A stretch of 54,863 bases of DNA, from positions 1 through 54,863 of the forward strand of contig QZKN01000069.1 in the NCBI GenBank assembly GCA_003598175.1, in the 5' to 3' direction. Source of the DNA: Candidatus Omnitrophota bacterium (GTDB lineage Bacteria > Hinthialibacterota > Hinthialibacteria > Hinthialibacterales > Hinthialibacteraceae). Both the position numbers and the translations under genes were made by a program. Within the stretch, counting starts at the first letter, position 1, and every line of letters starts with the position of its first letter. This document shows positions 38,335-45,746 of this stretch, piece after piece. The notes beneath the pieces were generated by a model, which made no database searches, had not been told where the DNA came from, and saw only the letters and a program-made list of their open reading frames with translations.

Positions 38335-39407
38335 ACTACGATTCGCGAACGATTAAGATTCTGTCGCTGATGGCGGAATTTAAGGCGGATTGGTTCTTTG
38401 TCACCAGCCTTTTCAACATTCGTTACCTTTCCGGTTTTACCGGCAGTCACGGCGTGCTGCTCATCGGTCGGGAGAAACGTTATATTCTGACCGACGGGCG
38501 ATATCAGGAACAAGTAAAAAACGAGGTTTCCGGCTATGAACCTGTCATTCAGGGAAACCGGCAGGAACTGGACGCCATCGCCGAAACGGTGGGCGATTTA
38601 TCGAATCAAACCGTCTGGTTCGAATCCGACCACTGCACGTTTTCCCGTTATAAAGGGATGAAAAGCAAGATTCCCGGCGCGAAATTTGTCGCGAAAAAAG
38701 ATATCGTCGAATCCTTGCGCAAAATCAAGGATGAAGAGGAAATCGCCGAGATTCGCCGCGCTCTCGAAACCGCCGAACATGCGTTGGAAGGCGTCGTCGG
38801 ACAAATCCGCGAAGGCATGACGGAACGGGAACTGGCCCATCTCCTCGAAGATGAAATGTGGAGAAACGGAGCGCGAAAAGAATCCTTCGAAACGCTGGTT
38901 CTGTTTGGACGCCGCACGTCGTTGTGCCACGGCAAACCCTCCGACAACCGCCTCCAATTCGGCGAAGCGGTGCTGATGGATTTTGGATGCATTTTGGACG
39001 GTTATTGCTCGGACATCACCCGCATGGCTTTTCTGGGACGCCCTGACGACGATTTTCGGAATATGTATGCCGCTGTTCTGGCCGCCAACCGTAACGTCGA
39101 GGAAAAAATCAGGCCGGGCATGTCCGGCGTCGAAGCCGACATGCTGGCGCGACAAGTCACTCGCGGCGCGGGATATGAAGGCTTGTTCCTGCACAGTCTG
39201 GGGCACGGCGTAGGCCTGGAAATTCATGAATACCCGCGTTTATCTCCCATTTACGAAACGGCCTTGTGCGCCGGCAGCGTCGTGACGGTCGAGCCGGGCC
39301 TTTACATCCCGGACCAGGGAGGAATCCGAATCGAAGACATGATCGTGATTCGGGAAGATGGATGTGAAGTATTCAATCGAATCTCGAAAGATTTAATACT
39401 GCTGTAA
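38331..39407 (+). CDS. Xaa-Pro aminopeptidase, M24B family
   Basis: 358 residues from the ATG at 38331, overlapping the tolC-like stop (ATGA). An N-terminal creatinase-like domain (about 1-130, with FNIRYLSGFTGSHGVLLI) precedes the pita-bread fold. The five metal ligands are visible: Asp in MDFGCILDGYCSD (two Asp), His in LHSLGHGVGLEIHE, Glu in VTVEPGLYIP and Glu in GIRIEDMIV. It should cleave the N-terminal residue ahead of proline in the cytoplasm using two metal ions. The coupling to an outer-membrane channel gene is unusual. PepP-like and PepQ-like activities cannot be separated from sequence alone. Confidence 0.93.
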   Translation: MNYDSRTIKILSLMAEFKADWFFVTSLFNIRYLSGFTGSHGVLLIGREKRYILTDGRYQEQVKNEVSGYEPVIQGNRQELDAIAETVGDLSNQTVWFESDHCTFSRYKGMKSKIPGAKFVAKKDIVESLRKIKDEEEIAEIRRALETAEHALEGVVGQIREGMTERELAHLLEDEMWRNGARKESFETLVLFGRRTSLCHGKPSDNRLQFGEAVLMDFGCILDGYCSDITRMAFLGRPDDDFRNMYAAVLAANRNVEEKIRPGMSGVEADMLARQVTRGAGYEGLFLHSLGHGVGLEIHEYPRLSPIYETALCAGSVVTVEPGLYIPDQGGIRIEDMIVIREDGCEVFNRISKDLILL

Positions 39408-39563
39408 TATCATTGCGCATTCAGAAAAAGTACATGTTTTTCATCATCCGCTTTTTTACCAACCATTCATCTTGATCTCTGGAAAAAGAATGATAAGTTA
39501 ATCGAATGTTAACTCTGAATGAGCAGAGATTGACAAATATTTTTCTTTGGGAGGTATTGTATT

Positions 39564-40319
39564 ATGAAATGTGTATGTAAACGATTGGTAGGACAGGTGT
39601 TATGGGGTTGTCTCGTGCTGTGTCCGATGGTTACGGCGCAGGAGATTCAGCCGGCTTTGCCTGGCGATCCCTTTTTCGAGGGCCATGCGGACATCTATGA
39701 CGCCATCGAAAATTATGGGCCGTTAGGCAGCGCAAGTTATGATCCGAGCACGAAAACATACGAAATTTCGGGCGCGGGTATCGATATTTGGAACAATTTC
39801 GATCAGTTCCATTTCCTGTTCAAGCAAATCAGCGGCGATTTTACATTAACAGCGAGAATGGAACATGATGTTTCCGAACGAAGCACGAGTACGGATGCCT
39901 GGATCAAAGGAATGCTGATGGCGCGGCAAAACCTGACTGCCGGTTCTCCTAACTTTGGCAACCGGATACGACGTGACGGCCAGTACAGCTGGCAGATGAG
40001 AACTGCGCAGGATGGCGCCAGCACCAGCGACGGCAGCAACCGTCTGGTCCTGTCAGACTGGGGATATTTCGCTAATGAATGGCCGCCGGTCAAGATCGAG
40101 AAAATCGGCAATCAATGGAGCATTTATGTGCAGGATACCCTTGGCGATAACCAATGGGTACAGATTCAATCCACGCAAACTCTCACGTTGGAAGATCCGT
40201 TTTATGTCGGTCTGGCGGTCACCTCTCACCTGGTGAATACGATTCAGTTCACGTGGTTCCGGGAAGTGGAATTGGACTTTGATGAGACCGATGTCGAAAA
40301 CTGGATGATTGTCGAATAA
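39564..40319 (+). CDS. Secreted concanavalin-like (DUF1349-type) protein
   Basis: 251 residues, ATG at 39564 with GGGAGG upstream. A signal peptide (about 7-26, ending TAQ) precedes a lectin-like beta sandwich. FDQFHFLFKQISGDFTLTAR and AWIKGMLMARQNLTAGSPN match the DUF1349/regulation-of-enolase-like family, with a strand WPPVKIEKIGNQWSIYVQD and GLAVTSHLVNTIQFTWF near the end. Such domains bind glycans or sit next to glycosidases. No catalytic residues are recognised. The transcription unit ends in the terminator at 40342. Confidence 0.8.
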   Translation: MKCVCKRLVGQVLWGCLVLCPMVTAQEIQPALPGDPFFEGHADIYDAIENYGPLGSASYDPSTKTYEISGAGIDIWNNFDQFHFLFKQISGDFTLTARMEHDVSERSTSTDAWIKGMLMARQNLTAGSPNFGNRIRRDGQYSWQMRTAQDGASTSDGSNRLVLSDWGYFANEWPPVKIEKIGNQWSIYVQDTLGDNQWVQIQSTQTLTLEDPFYVGLAVTSHLVNTIQFTWFREVELDFDETDVENWMIVE

Positions 40320-40341
40320 GAATAGCGCTATTCATTTGATG

Positions 40342-40385
40342 AGGGATCGAGAAACGGTTTGATATTCTCGATCCCTTTTATTTTT
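40342..40385 (+). terminator. Rho-independent terminator
   Basis: AGGGATCGAGAA and its reverse complement TTCTCGATCCCT form a perfect 12 bp stem around an 11-base loop, followed by a T-rich run (TTTATTTTT). It closes the plus-strand unit ending at 40319. On the minus strand no T run follows, so it is one-directional. Confidence 0.9.
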
Positions 40386-41529
40386 CAATGCCGTCTTTTA
40401 ATCGTGAGAAAAACTCTTCCCAAACACGTTCTTTCATACCACCGGTTTGAACCTGGCCGCCCGGCGTGGGTGATAGTCGTACGATGACCATGCTCCATTC
40501 GGGAATCACAAAAAGGTAATTCCGCCCCGCGCCGTGCGCCGCGAATGTTTTTGCCGGCGCCGAAGGCCAGGGCCGCGTTCCATCCGCTTTGACGCCATTG
40601 GTCCACCAATAAAAACCGTATCTGCCGGTGAGATCAAAATATTTCGTCCGCACGGCAGCGGAAACTTGTGTCGAAGTAGCTCTTTCCACAAACACGCGAT
40701 CGAGAATCCGGATTCCCTTCCAATTTCCCTTGTTCAGATACAACCATCCATATCGCGCCAAATCCAGCGAATTTGAATACACTCCTCCCTGATTTTCACC
40801 TGGCGTCCCGGCCGGATTGTTGAAAATGACGCCGTCTTTGCAGCCATAATCCGACCAGTTGAAATGCTTCATTCCGATGGGATCGGCAATTCGTTTTCGA
40901 AATATCTTTTCCAACGATTCCCCCGCTGTTTTTGTCAAAATGTAGCCCAGCAGATGAACGCCCGGATCGTGATATTTGAACGATGTTCCCGCGAGAAACA
41001 AGGGGGGACCCGGCGTGGTATAGGATAAGACGCATTCAAGATGCCTGGCGCGATCATTCGAATAAAATTCCCACCCAGCGCCCATCCCGCCATCGTATCC
41101 GGACGTCATGGTCGCCAGATGACTCAATTTGATTCCGGCATAATCGGGATAATGGTCAACCAAGGCAGGAAAATATCGAACGGCGTAATCATCGATGTCC
41201 ACAATTCCGTCCATCGCCAAAAGGCCGAGAACCGTGCTGGTGAAGGTTTTTGTGCAGGAATAGAGTACATGGACCTGATCGGCTTTGGAACCTTGCCAAA
41301 TCAGATAACCGTTGCGAATGATCACCATTTCATCCGTTCCCACACCGCTCGAATTTGTTGCCAGATAGTGCAAGGCGTTATCCATGGTTTGCGGGTTGAT
41401 GCCTTGACTTTCCGGTGTGGCAGTCTGCCAGTCATCGCCGGGGAAAAGAGCCGTTTCCGCCGCTATCGTTTGAACCAACGCGATGACATTCAATAAAAAG
41501 GAGAGCGAAAACCGAGAGTATACATTCAT
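40378..41529 (-). CDS. Exported serine hydrolase of the beta-lactamase/transpeptidase family
   Basis: 383 residues from the ATG at 41529; a longer open frame upstream only reads the antisense of mqnC. A signal peptide (FSLSFLLNVIALVQTIAA, about 6-24) precedes the class C beta-lactamase-like fold: catalytic SCTK in LYSCTKTFTS (near residues 90-93), YSN in GGVYSNSLDLARYG, and HGAG in AAHGAGRNYLF. The three motifs SxxK, YxN and HxG are complete, so it is likely active as an esterase, peptidase or low-activity beta-lactamase. It lies 41 bp after the mqnC stop and may share its transcript. Confidence 0.9.
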   Translation of the reverse strand: MNVYSRFSLSFLLNVIALVQTIAAETALFPGDDWQTATPESQGINPQTMDNALHYLATNSSGVGTDEMVIIRNGYLIWQGSKADQVHVLYSCTKTFTSTVLGLLAMDGIVDIDDYAVRYFPALVDHYPDYAGIKLSHLATMTSGYDGGMGAGWEFYSNDRARHLECVLSYTTPGPPLFLAGTSFKYHDPGVHLLGYILTKTAGESLEKIFRKRIADPIGMKHFNWSDYGCKDGVIFNNPAGTPGENQGGVYSNSLDLARYGWLYLNKGNWKGIRILDRVFVERATSTQVSAAVRTKYFDLTGRYGFYWWTNGVKADGTRPWPSAPAKTFAAHGAGRNYLFVIPEWSMVIVRLSPTPGGQVQTGGMKERVWEEFFSRLKDGIEK

Positions 41530-41570
41530 AACCGATTTCTCGTGTTTCTGTATGGAATCATAAACACAAA

Positions 41571-42614
41571 CTAATTCAGAAATTGATAAAGCGTATTCCG
41601 TTTCTGCGGGATGAAACCGGCGTCTGCGACCAGCCGGCGGACTTCTTTTTCGTTGCTGCAGTTGTGAATGCCGGTCGCGGCGACGACGTTTTCCTCCATC
41701 ATGGTACCACCCATGTCGTTGGCGCCGAAGAAGAGCGCCATCTGGCCGACTTGTTTGCCCTGCGTGATGAAGGACGCTTGAATATTTTGCACATTGTCGA
41801 GAAACAGGCGGGCGATAGCGAGCGTTTTGAGGTATTCCACCGCTCCGGCTTCGGGAACGGATTCCATGCGGGTATGGCGTCCTTGAAAGGTCCAGGGAAT
41901 AAAAGCGGTAAAGCCGCCGGTGCGATCCTGCAAGTTGCGAATGTGATTGAAATGCTCGGCACGCTCCGCATAGGTTTCCACATGGCCGAACATCATCGTA
42001 GCGGTGGTGCGCATGCCGATTTTGTGGGCTTCTTCGTGCACGGAAAGCCATTCCGCCGTGGAGCATTTCCCCCGCGTGATCGCGTTACGGACACGGTCGC
42101 TCAAAATTTCCGCGCCGCCGCCGGGAATGGTATCCAATCCGGCTGATTGCAATTCCTTTAACACTTCCGCAACGGATTTCTTGTTAAGCCGTGAGAAATG
42201 GATAATTTCCGGAGCGGAAAAAGCGTGTAAATCCACCCCGAATCGATGTTTGATTTTAGCTAGCAGATCACAATAGTAGGAAAGAGTCAATTTCGGATGA
42301 TGGCCGCCCTGCAAGAGAATCTGCGTACCGCCGGTGCAAACGAGTTCGTCGATTTTGTCGAAAATTTCCTCGTTGGACAGAACGTACCCGTCATCCTCTT
42401 TGACAGTGCGATAAAATGCACAGAAATCACAACTTGCGGAACAGATATTGGTATAATTGATGTTTCGGTCCACCACATAGGTCACGATTTTCGGTTCTGC
42501 GATCCGCAGGCGGATTTCGTGCGCCCGTCTTCCCAACTCCATCAGGTCGCTATGGGCAAATAACGCAACAGCTTCCTCACAGGATAATCGCGAGGGGCGA
42601 GGATTAGAATTCAT
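41571..42614 (-). CDS. mqnC: Cyclic dehypoxanthinyl futalosine synthase (radical SAM)
   Basis: 347 residues. The radical SAM cluster motif CSASCDFCAFYR binds the [4Fe-4S] cluster; LLQGGHHPKLTLSYY and IPGGGAEILSDRVR are typical of MqnC/CofH enzymes. MqnC converts dehypoxanthine futalosine to its cyclic form in the alternative menaquinone route. The ATG overlaps the preceding stop (TAATG), which suggests translational coupling to the lipoprotein gene. The paralogous MqnE and CofH differ in substrate; the QGGHHPKL motif and absence of F420 genes favour MqnC. No other mqn gene is in the window. Confidence 0.9.
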   Translation of the reverse strand: MNSNPRPSRLSCEEAVALFAHSDLMELGRRAHEIRLRIAEPKIVTYVVDRNINYTNICSASCDFCAFYRTVKEDDGYVLSNEEIFDKIDELVCTGGTQILLQGGHHPKLTLSYYCDLLAKIKHRFGVDLHAFSAPEIIHFSRLNKKSVAEVLKELQSAGLDTIPGGGAEILSDRVRNAITRGKCSTAEWLSVHEEAHKIGMRTTATMMFGHVETYAERAEHFNHIRNLQDRTGGFTAFIPWTFQGRHTRMESVPEAGAVEYLKTLAIARLFLDNVQNIQASFITQGKQVGQMALFFGANDMGGTMMEENVVAATGIHNCSNEKEVRRLVADAGFIPQKRNTLYQFLN

Positions 42615-43204
42615 TATTTCAAGTCCTGCGTGGGAGGAGAGGATGATGTGATGTGCGGAGAGGCGGCTTCGATTTGCCGAGCCAACTCTGCAGCGCGCGC
42701 TTTCTCAATCCAATTCAGAACATCTTTTTTATCTTGTTTAAATTCCGAATCCTGATAGGCAAGAATGAAGCGCGTCACGGCGTTTTCCAAATCGCCTTCC
42801 TTCATCAATTGTTTTCCATACACGATATTGGCGTAACGATCCCACGGACGCAGACGCAACAACTCCCGGCACCAATGATTATGTTCATCCGTGGCGTTCG
42901 ACAACCGGGTTGCGTCGACCATCCCCTGTATGGCTACGGCGTCGAATGGATCCTGTTGCAGTATACTTTCATACCATCGCTTCGCGGCGTCAATATCGTT
43001 GTTTTTCAACGACTCTGCCGCTTTTGCATGAAGAGTATCCCGATTTTCACCACACCCGATCAACAGGCAGATGAGCCAGAAAAAAGGAACTATCGAATAA
43101 ACGGAGAACCTTCGTATCAAACAATTTTTATCTGAGAACGGCAACAATGGATTCGAATCGGGAATGGGGTGAGAATTGGAATCGCCATTGTATTCAATAG
43201 GCAT
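42614..43204 (-). CDS. TPR lipoprotein of unknown function
   Basis: 196 residues. The N-terminal hydrophobic segment ends in a lipobox (LLIGC near residues 47-51), so it is likely lipidated, although the 31-residue hydrophilic head before it is long and a TTG start just upstream of LIRRFSVYS is possible. TPR-like helical repeats follow (KAAESLKNNDIDAAKRWYES, then KQLMKEGDLENAVTRFILAY). It overlaps the end of the sugar transferase gene by 11 bp and couples to mqnC through TAATG. The role is probably envelope assembly or EPS-related scaffolding; nothing more specific can be read. Confidence 0.75.
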   Translation of the reverse strand: MPIEYNGDSNSHPIPDSNPLLPFSDKNCLIRRFSVYSIVPFFWLICLLIGCGENRDTLHAKAAESLKNNDIDAAKRWYESILQQDPFDAVAIQGMVDATRLSNATDEHNHWCRELLRLRPWDRYANIVYGKQLMKEGDLENAVTRFILAYQDSEFKQDKKDVLNWIEKARAAELARQIEAASPHITSSSPPTQDLK

Positions 43205-44621
43205 TTTTGAATGAGACCAACGTTTTCAAAAGAATCTTGAGATCGAAAAGAAAGGACCAATTTTCCACATAATATAAATCGTATTGTGTGCGCTCCACAA
43301 CCGATGTGTCTCCCCGCAAACCGTTAACCTGCGCCCAACCGGTGATTCCCGACTTGACCATGTGGCGACGCATATAATGCGGGATTTCCTCTTTGAATTT
43401 ATTCACGAAGTAAGGCCGTTCCGGCCGCGGTCCGACGACGCTCATATCGCCGCGCAACACGTTGACGAACTGAGGCAGTTCGTCCAAATTATAACGCCGA
43501 ATAAAGCGACCGATTCGCGTGGTGCGCGGATCGTTGGAAGTTGCCCACTTCGGGCCGGTTCCCTTTTCGGCTTCGTCGATCATCGAACGGAATTTATAGA
43601 TGAGAAACTTGCGTCCATCGTTTCCGACACGCTCCTGCACATAAAATACCGGGCCGCGTGTATCCAGTTTAATCAATATGGCAACCAGCATCATCAACGG
43701 ACCGGTAATCGTCAAGGCCACACCGGATACAATAATATCCATCAGCCGTTTCACCATTTGACCAAATCCGTATAGCGGCGTTTCTCCAAATAAGATCGTC
43801 GGCAAGCGGTCGAATTCATCCACTTGAATCCGCAAGGACAACAAATCGAAAATCTCGGGAACGATGCGGTAAGGTATTTTATTATCCGTGCACAAGTGGA
43901 TGATTTTTATGATTTCCCCATGATCCTTCGGGGGCATGGCAATGATGACGTTGTCGATCATTCCTTTTTTAAAAATTTCAATGAATTGGCTGATGGAACC
44001 AAGATATGGAATGAGTGGTGTGGCTTCCGTCTTTTTATTTTCCGTGTTGATATACCCTAAAATTTGAAATTTGGATCCATGATGCTGCTGTAGTTTCGCG
44101 TTGATTTCCTCGCAACGCCAAGCCGGACCGATGAGAATGGTTTTTTGAAAACCGATTCCGTTTCGAATCATAAGGAATTGGGCGCGTTTCAACATGTAAT
44201 ACGCAAAAATAATTCCCACACAGGAAATCGGGACGGCCAGGCCCACGGTGAAGCGGGAATAGGAAAAACCGCGATAATTGAACAACAAGGCCATCAGGAA
44301 GATATAGGAAACCAGAATGGCCAATATGAGTGAACCGGGAGGAACGTAGCGATCCAGTCCCACGCGTCGTTCATACAATCCAAACCGTTCAAAAATCAGG
44401 CAGCCGATCACTCCGATGATGAGGGACAGAGAGAAATAGGGATACAGTTCGGGAATATAGGGCGGCGGCGTTGGGGGAAACCATTCATACAGAAACGAAT
44501 GGAAACGGATATAATAAGCGCCCAGCATCGATCCGGAAAAGACCATGAAATCCGCGCTGAGCAAGATGATGAACGGAAGACAGTATCTATCTTTTATGTC
44601 TGTATTGTGTATGCTGTTCAT
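43194..44621 (-). CDS. Undecaprenyl-phosphate sugar phosphotransferase
   Basis: 475 residues of the bacterial sugar transferase family (WcaJ/WbaP-like). Four or five N-terminal helices (about 10-135), a CoA-binding-like Rossmann domain (ILIGPAWRCEEINAKL onward) and a C-terminal catalytic domain with FLIYKFRSMIDEAEKG, the Asp-Glu motif LDELPQFVNVLRGDMSVVGP and RPERPYFVNKF. It transfers a sugar phosphate (often glucose or galactose) to undecaprenyl phosphate to start exopolysaccharide synthesis at the inner membrane. No wzx, wzy or other EPS genes are nearby. A consensus promoter lies about 190 bp upstream. Confidence 0.93.
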   Translation of the reverse strand: MNSIHNTDIKDRYCLPFIILLSADFMVFSGSMLGAYYIRFHSFLYEWFPPTPPPYIPELYPYFSLSLIIGVIGCLIFERFGLYERRVGLDRYVPPGSLILAILVSYIFLMALLFNYRGFSYSRFTVGLAVPISCVGIIFAYYMLKRAQFLMIRNGIGFQKTILIGPAWRCEEINAKLQQHHGSKFQILGYINTENKKTEATPLIPYLGSISQFIEIFKKGMIDNVIIAMPPKDHGEIIKIIHLCTDNKIPYRIVPEIFDLLSLRIQVDEFDRLPTILFGETPLYGFGQMVKRLMDIIVSGVALTITGPLMMLVAILIKLDTRGPVFYVQERVGNDGRKFLIYKFRSMIDEAEKGTGPKWATSNDPRTTRIGRFIRRYNLDELPQFVNVLRGDMSVVGPRPERPYFVNKFKEEIPHYMRRHMVKSGITGWAQVNGLRGDTSVVERTQYDLYYVENWSFLFDLKILLKTLVSFKNAY

Positions 44622-45140
44622 TGCAGGTCAAAAAGTCCCACTCAACTCATCAAATTTGATTTATTCACGGTTTTCTGTACCTTTTAAAATCCAAATTCAC
44701 TTCGGATTGCGATAAATTCAACGGTGAAAAGAAGTTTCATCAGTTGCAACTTACTCCCTTACGAGCAAACGTCGATCAACAGGAATAAATTATTATAATT
44801 CAATGACCTGCATGATTATAGACCCATGTACGAAAGTTTGTCAATAAAAATATACTCGAAGTGAGCCAATTTGTTTCTTTCTTTTCCTTCTCTGAGGGAA
44901 TGGTTTATATGGTATCCGCATAGATCATTGAAAATAATAGATTTAGGTCAAATTTGGCACGAAAACATCCCAAAAGAGACATCGGTCGAATCATCAGAAC
45001 AGGTTTTTCAGATAACGTTTTCATCGATAGAACGTCACGCGCATTATTTCATAAACAATGAAAATAACGGTTGATCCTGTGCTCATTTCCATCAATTCGG
45101 TTAAAAATGAAATGGATCCGAAATAAATACCTTATTTATT
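44622..45140. other. Intergenic region holding the sugar transferase promoter
   Basis: 519 bp, AT-rich. It holds the consensus minus-strand promoter (44815-44844) and a leader of about 187 bases ahead of the sugar transferase. An AT-rich hairpin (AATAAATA and TATTTATT around 45122-45140) lies just after the yqeK stop and might slow transcription. No RNA gene is recognised. Confidence 0.5.
44815..44844 (-). promoter_or_regulatory. Consensus sigma-70 promoter for the sugar transferase operon
   Basis: On the minus strand TTGACA (44844-44839), 18 bp spacer, TATAAT (44820-44815): both boxes are perfect. Predicted transcription start is near 44808, leaving about 187 untranslated bases. Confidence 0.75.
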
Positions 45141-45746
45141 TTATAATCTTTCTTCACAAAGCATCGTCATTTGTTCCAAATGAGTTTTGAATTGTTCCGC
45201 CATCGGGTGAACGTCTTTCCCTTTTTTCAAAACCATGGAGATGCGGAGATCGGTTACCATGCGCAGGCCGGTCAATGGATCATTGCAGGCCGCATCGAGA
45301 ATCTCATCGCGATTTTCGACATAGGCGCGTCCCGGTTCAAGATAATCGGCCATATAGACGATCCATCCAATCGGCGTCAGATCGCTGTGTCCCGTCGGAT
45401 GATAGGCGACCGCCATGAGCACCTCCGGATGATCCATCCCGTATTTTGTCTGCAAAAGCAAGGCGCCAAGAGGCGCATGAGACAGTTTTGAGGTATGTAT
45501 CAATTCCCGCCCATAAATTAAATTTCCATTGTTTACCAATCGTATTTGTTTCGATTTGGTCAGTTCCTTTGCACAATCATGAAAAAGCGCAGCCCAGGCC
45601 AATAAACGGCGGTCGATGTCGTAATGTTCCCACGCATCGGCCAACCGGAATGATGCTTCCAATACGCCGAGACAGTGGCGAAAGCGCTTCTCCGAAATGG
45701 ATGATTGCAAGGCAATGATGGCGGATTGTGGAAGAAGATCGATCAC
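45141..45746 (-). CDS. yqeK: YqeK-family HD-domain nucleotide hydrolase
   Basis: 201 residues from a GTG at 45746 that overlaps the preceding stop (GTGA). An upstream reading to 45854 would overlap the TPR gene by 112 bp and is unlikely. The HD ligands are visible: RFRHCLGVLEASFRLADAW, ALFHDCAKEL with the HD pair, HAPLGALLLQ, and AVAYHPTGHSDLTPIGW followed by IVYMADYLEPGR. YqeK proteins cleave diadenosine tetraphosphate in the cytoplasm. In many bacteria they pair with NadD and RsfS; neither is beside it here. Confidence 0.88.
   Translation of the reverse strand: MIDLLPQSAIIALQSSISEKRFRHCLGVLEASFRLADAWEHYDIDRRLLAWAALFHDCAKELTKSKQIRLVNNGNLIYGRELIHTSKLSHAPLGALLLQTKYGMDHPEVLMAVAYHPTGHSDLTPIGWIVYMADYLEPGRAYVENRDEILDAACNDPLTGLRMVTDLRISMVLKKGKDVHPMAEQFKTHLEQMTMLCEERL

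Noticed and set aside
41530..42066. N-terminal extension of the serine hydrolase into a 562-residue protein
   Set aside because: The added region is the antisense of mqnC; the ATG at 41529 starts a normal signal peptide.
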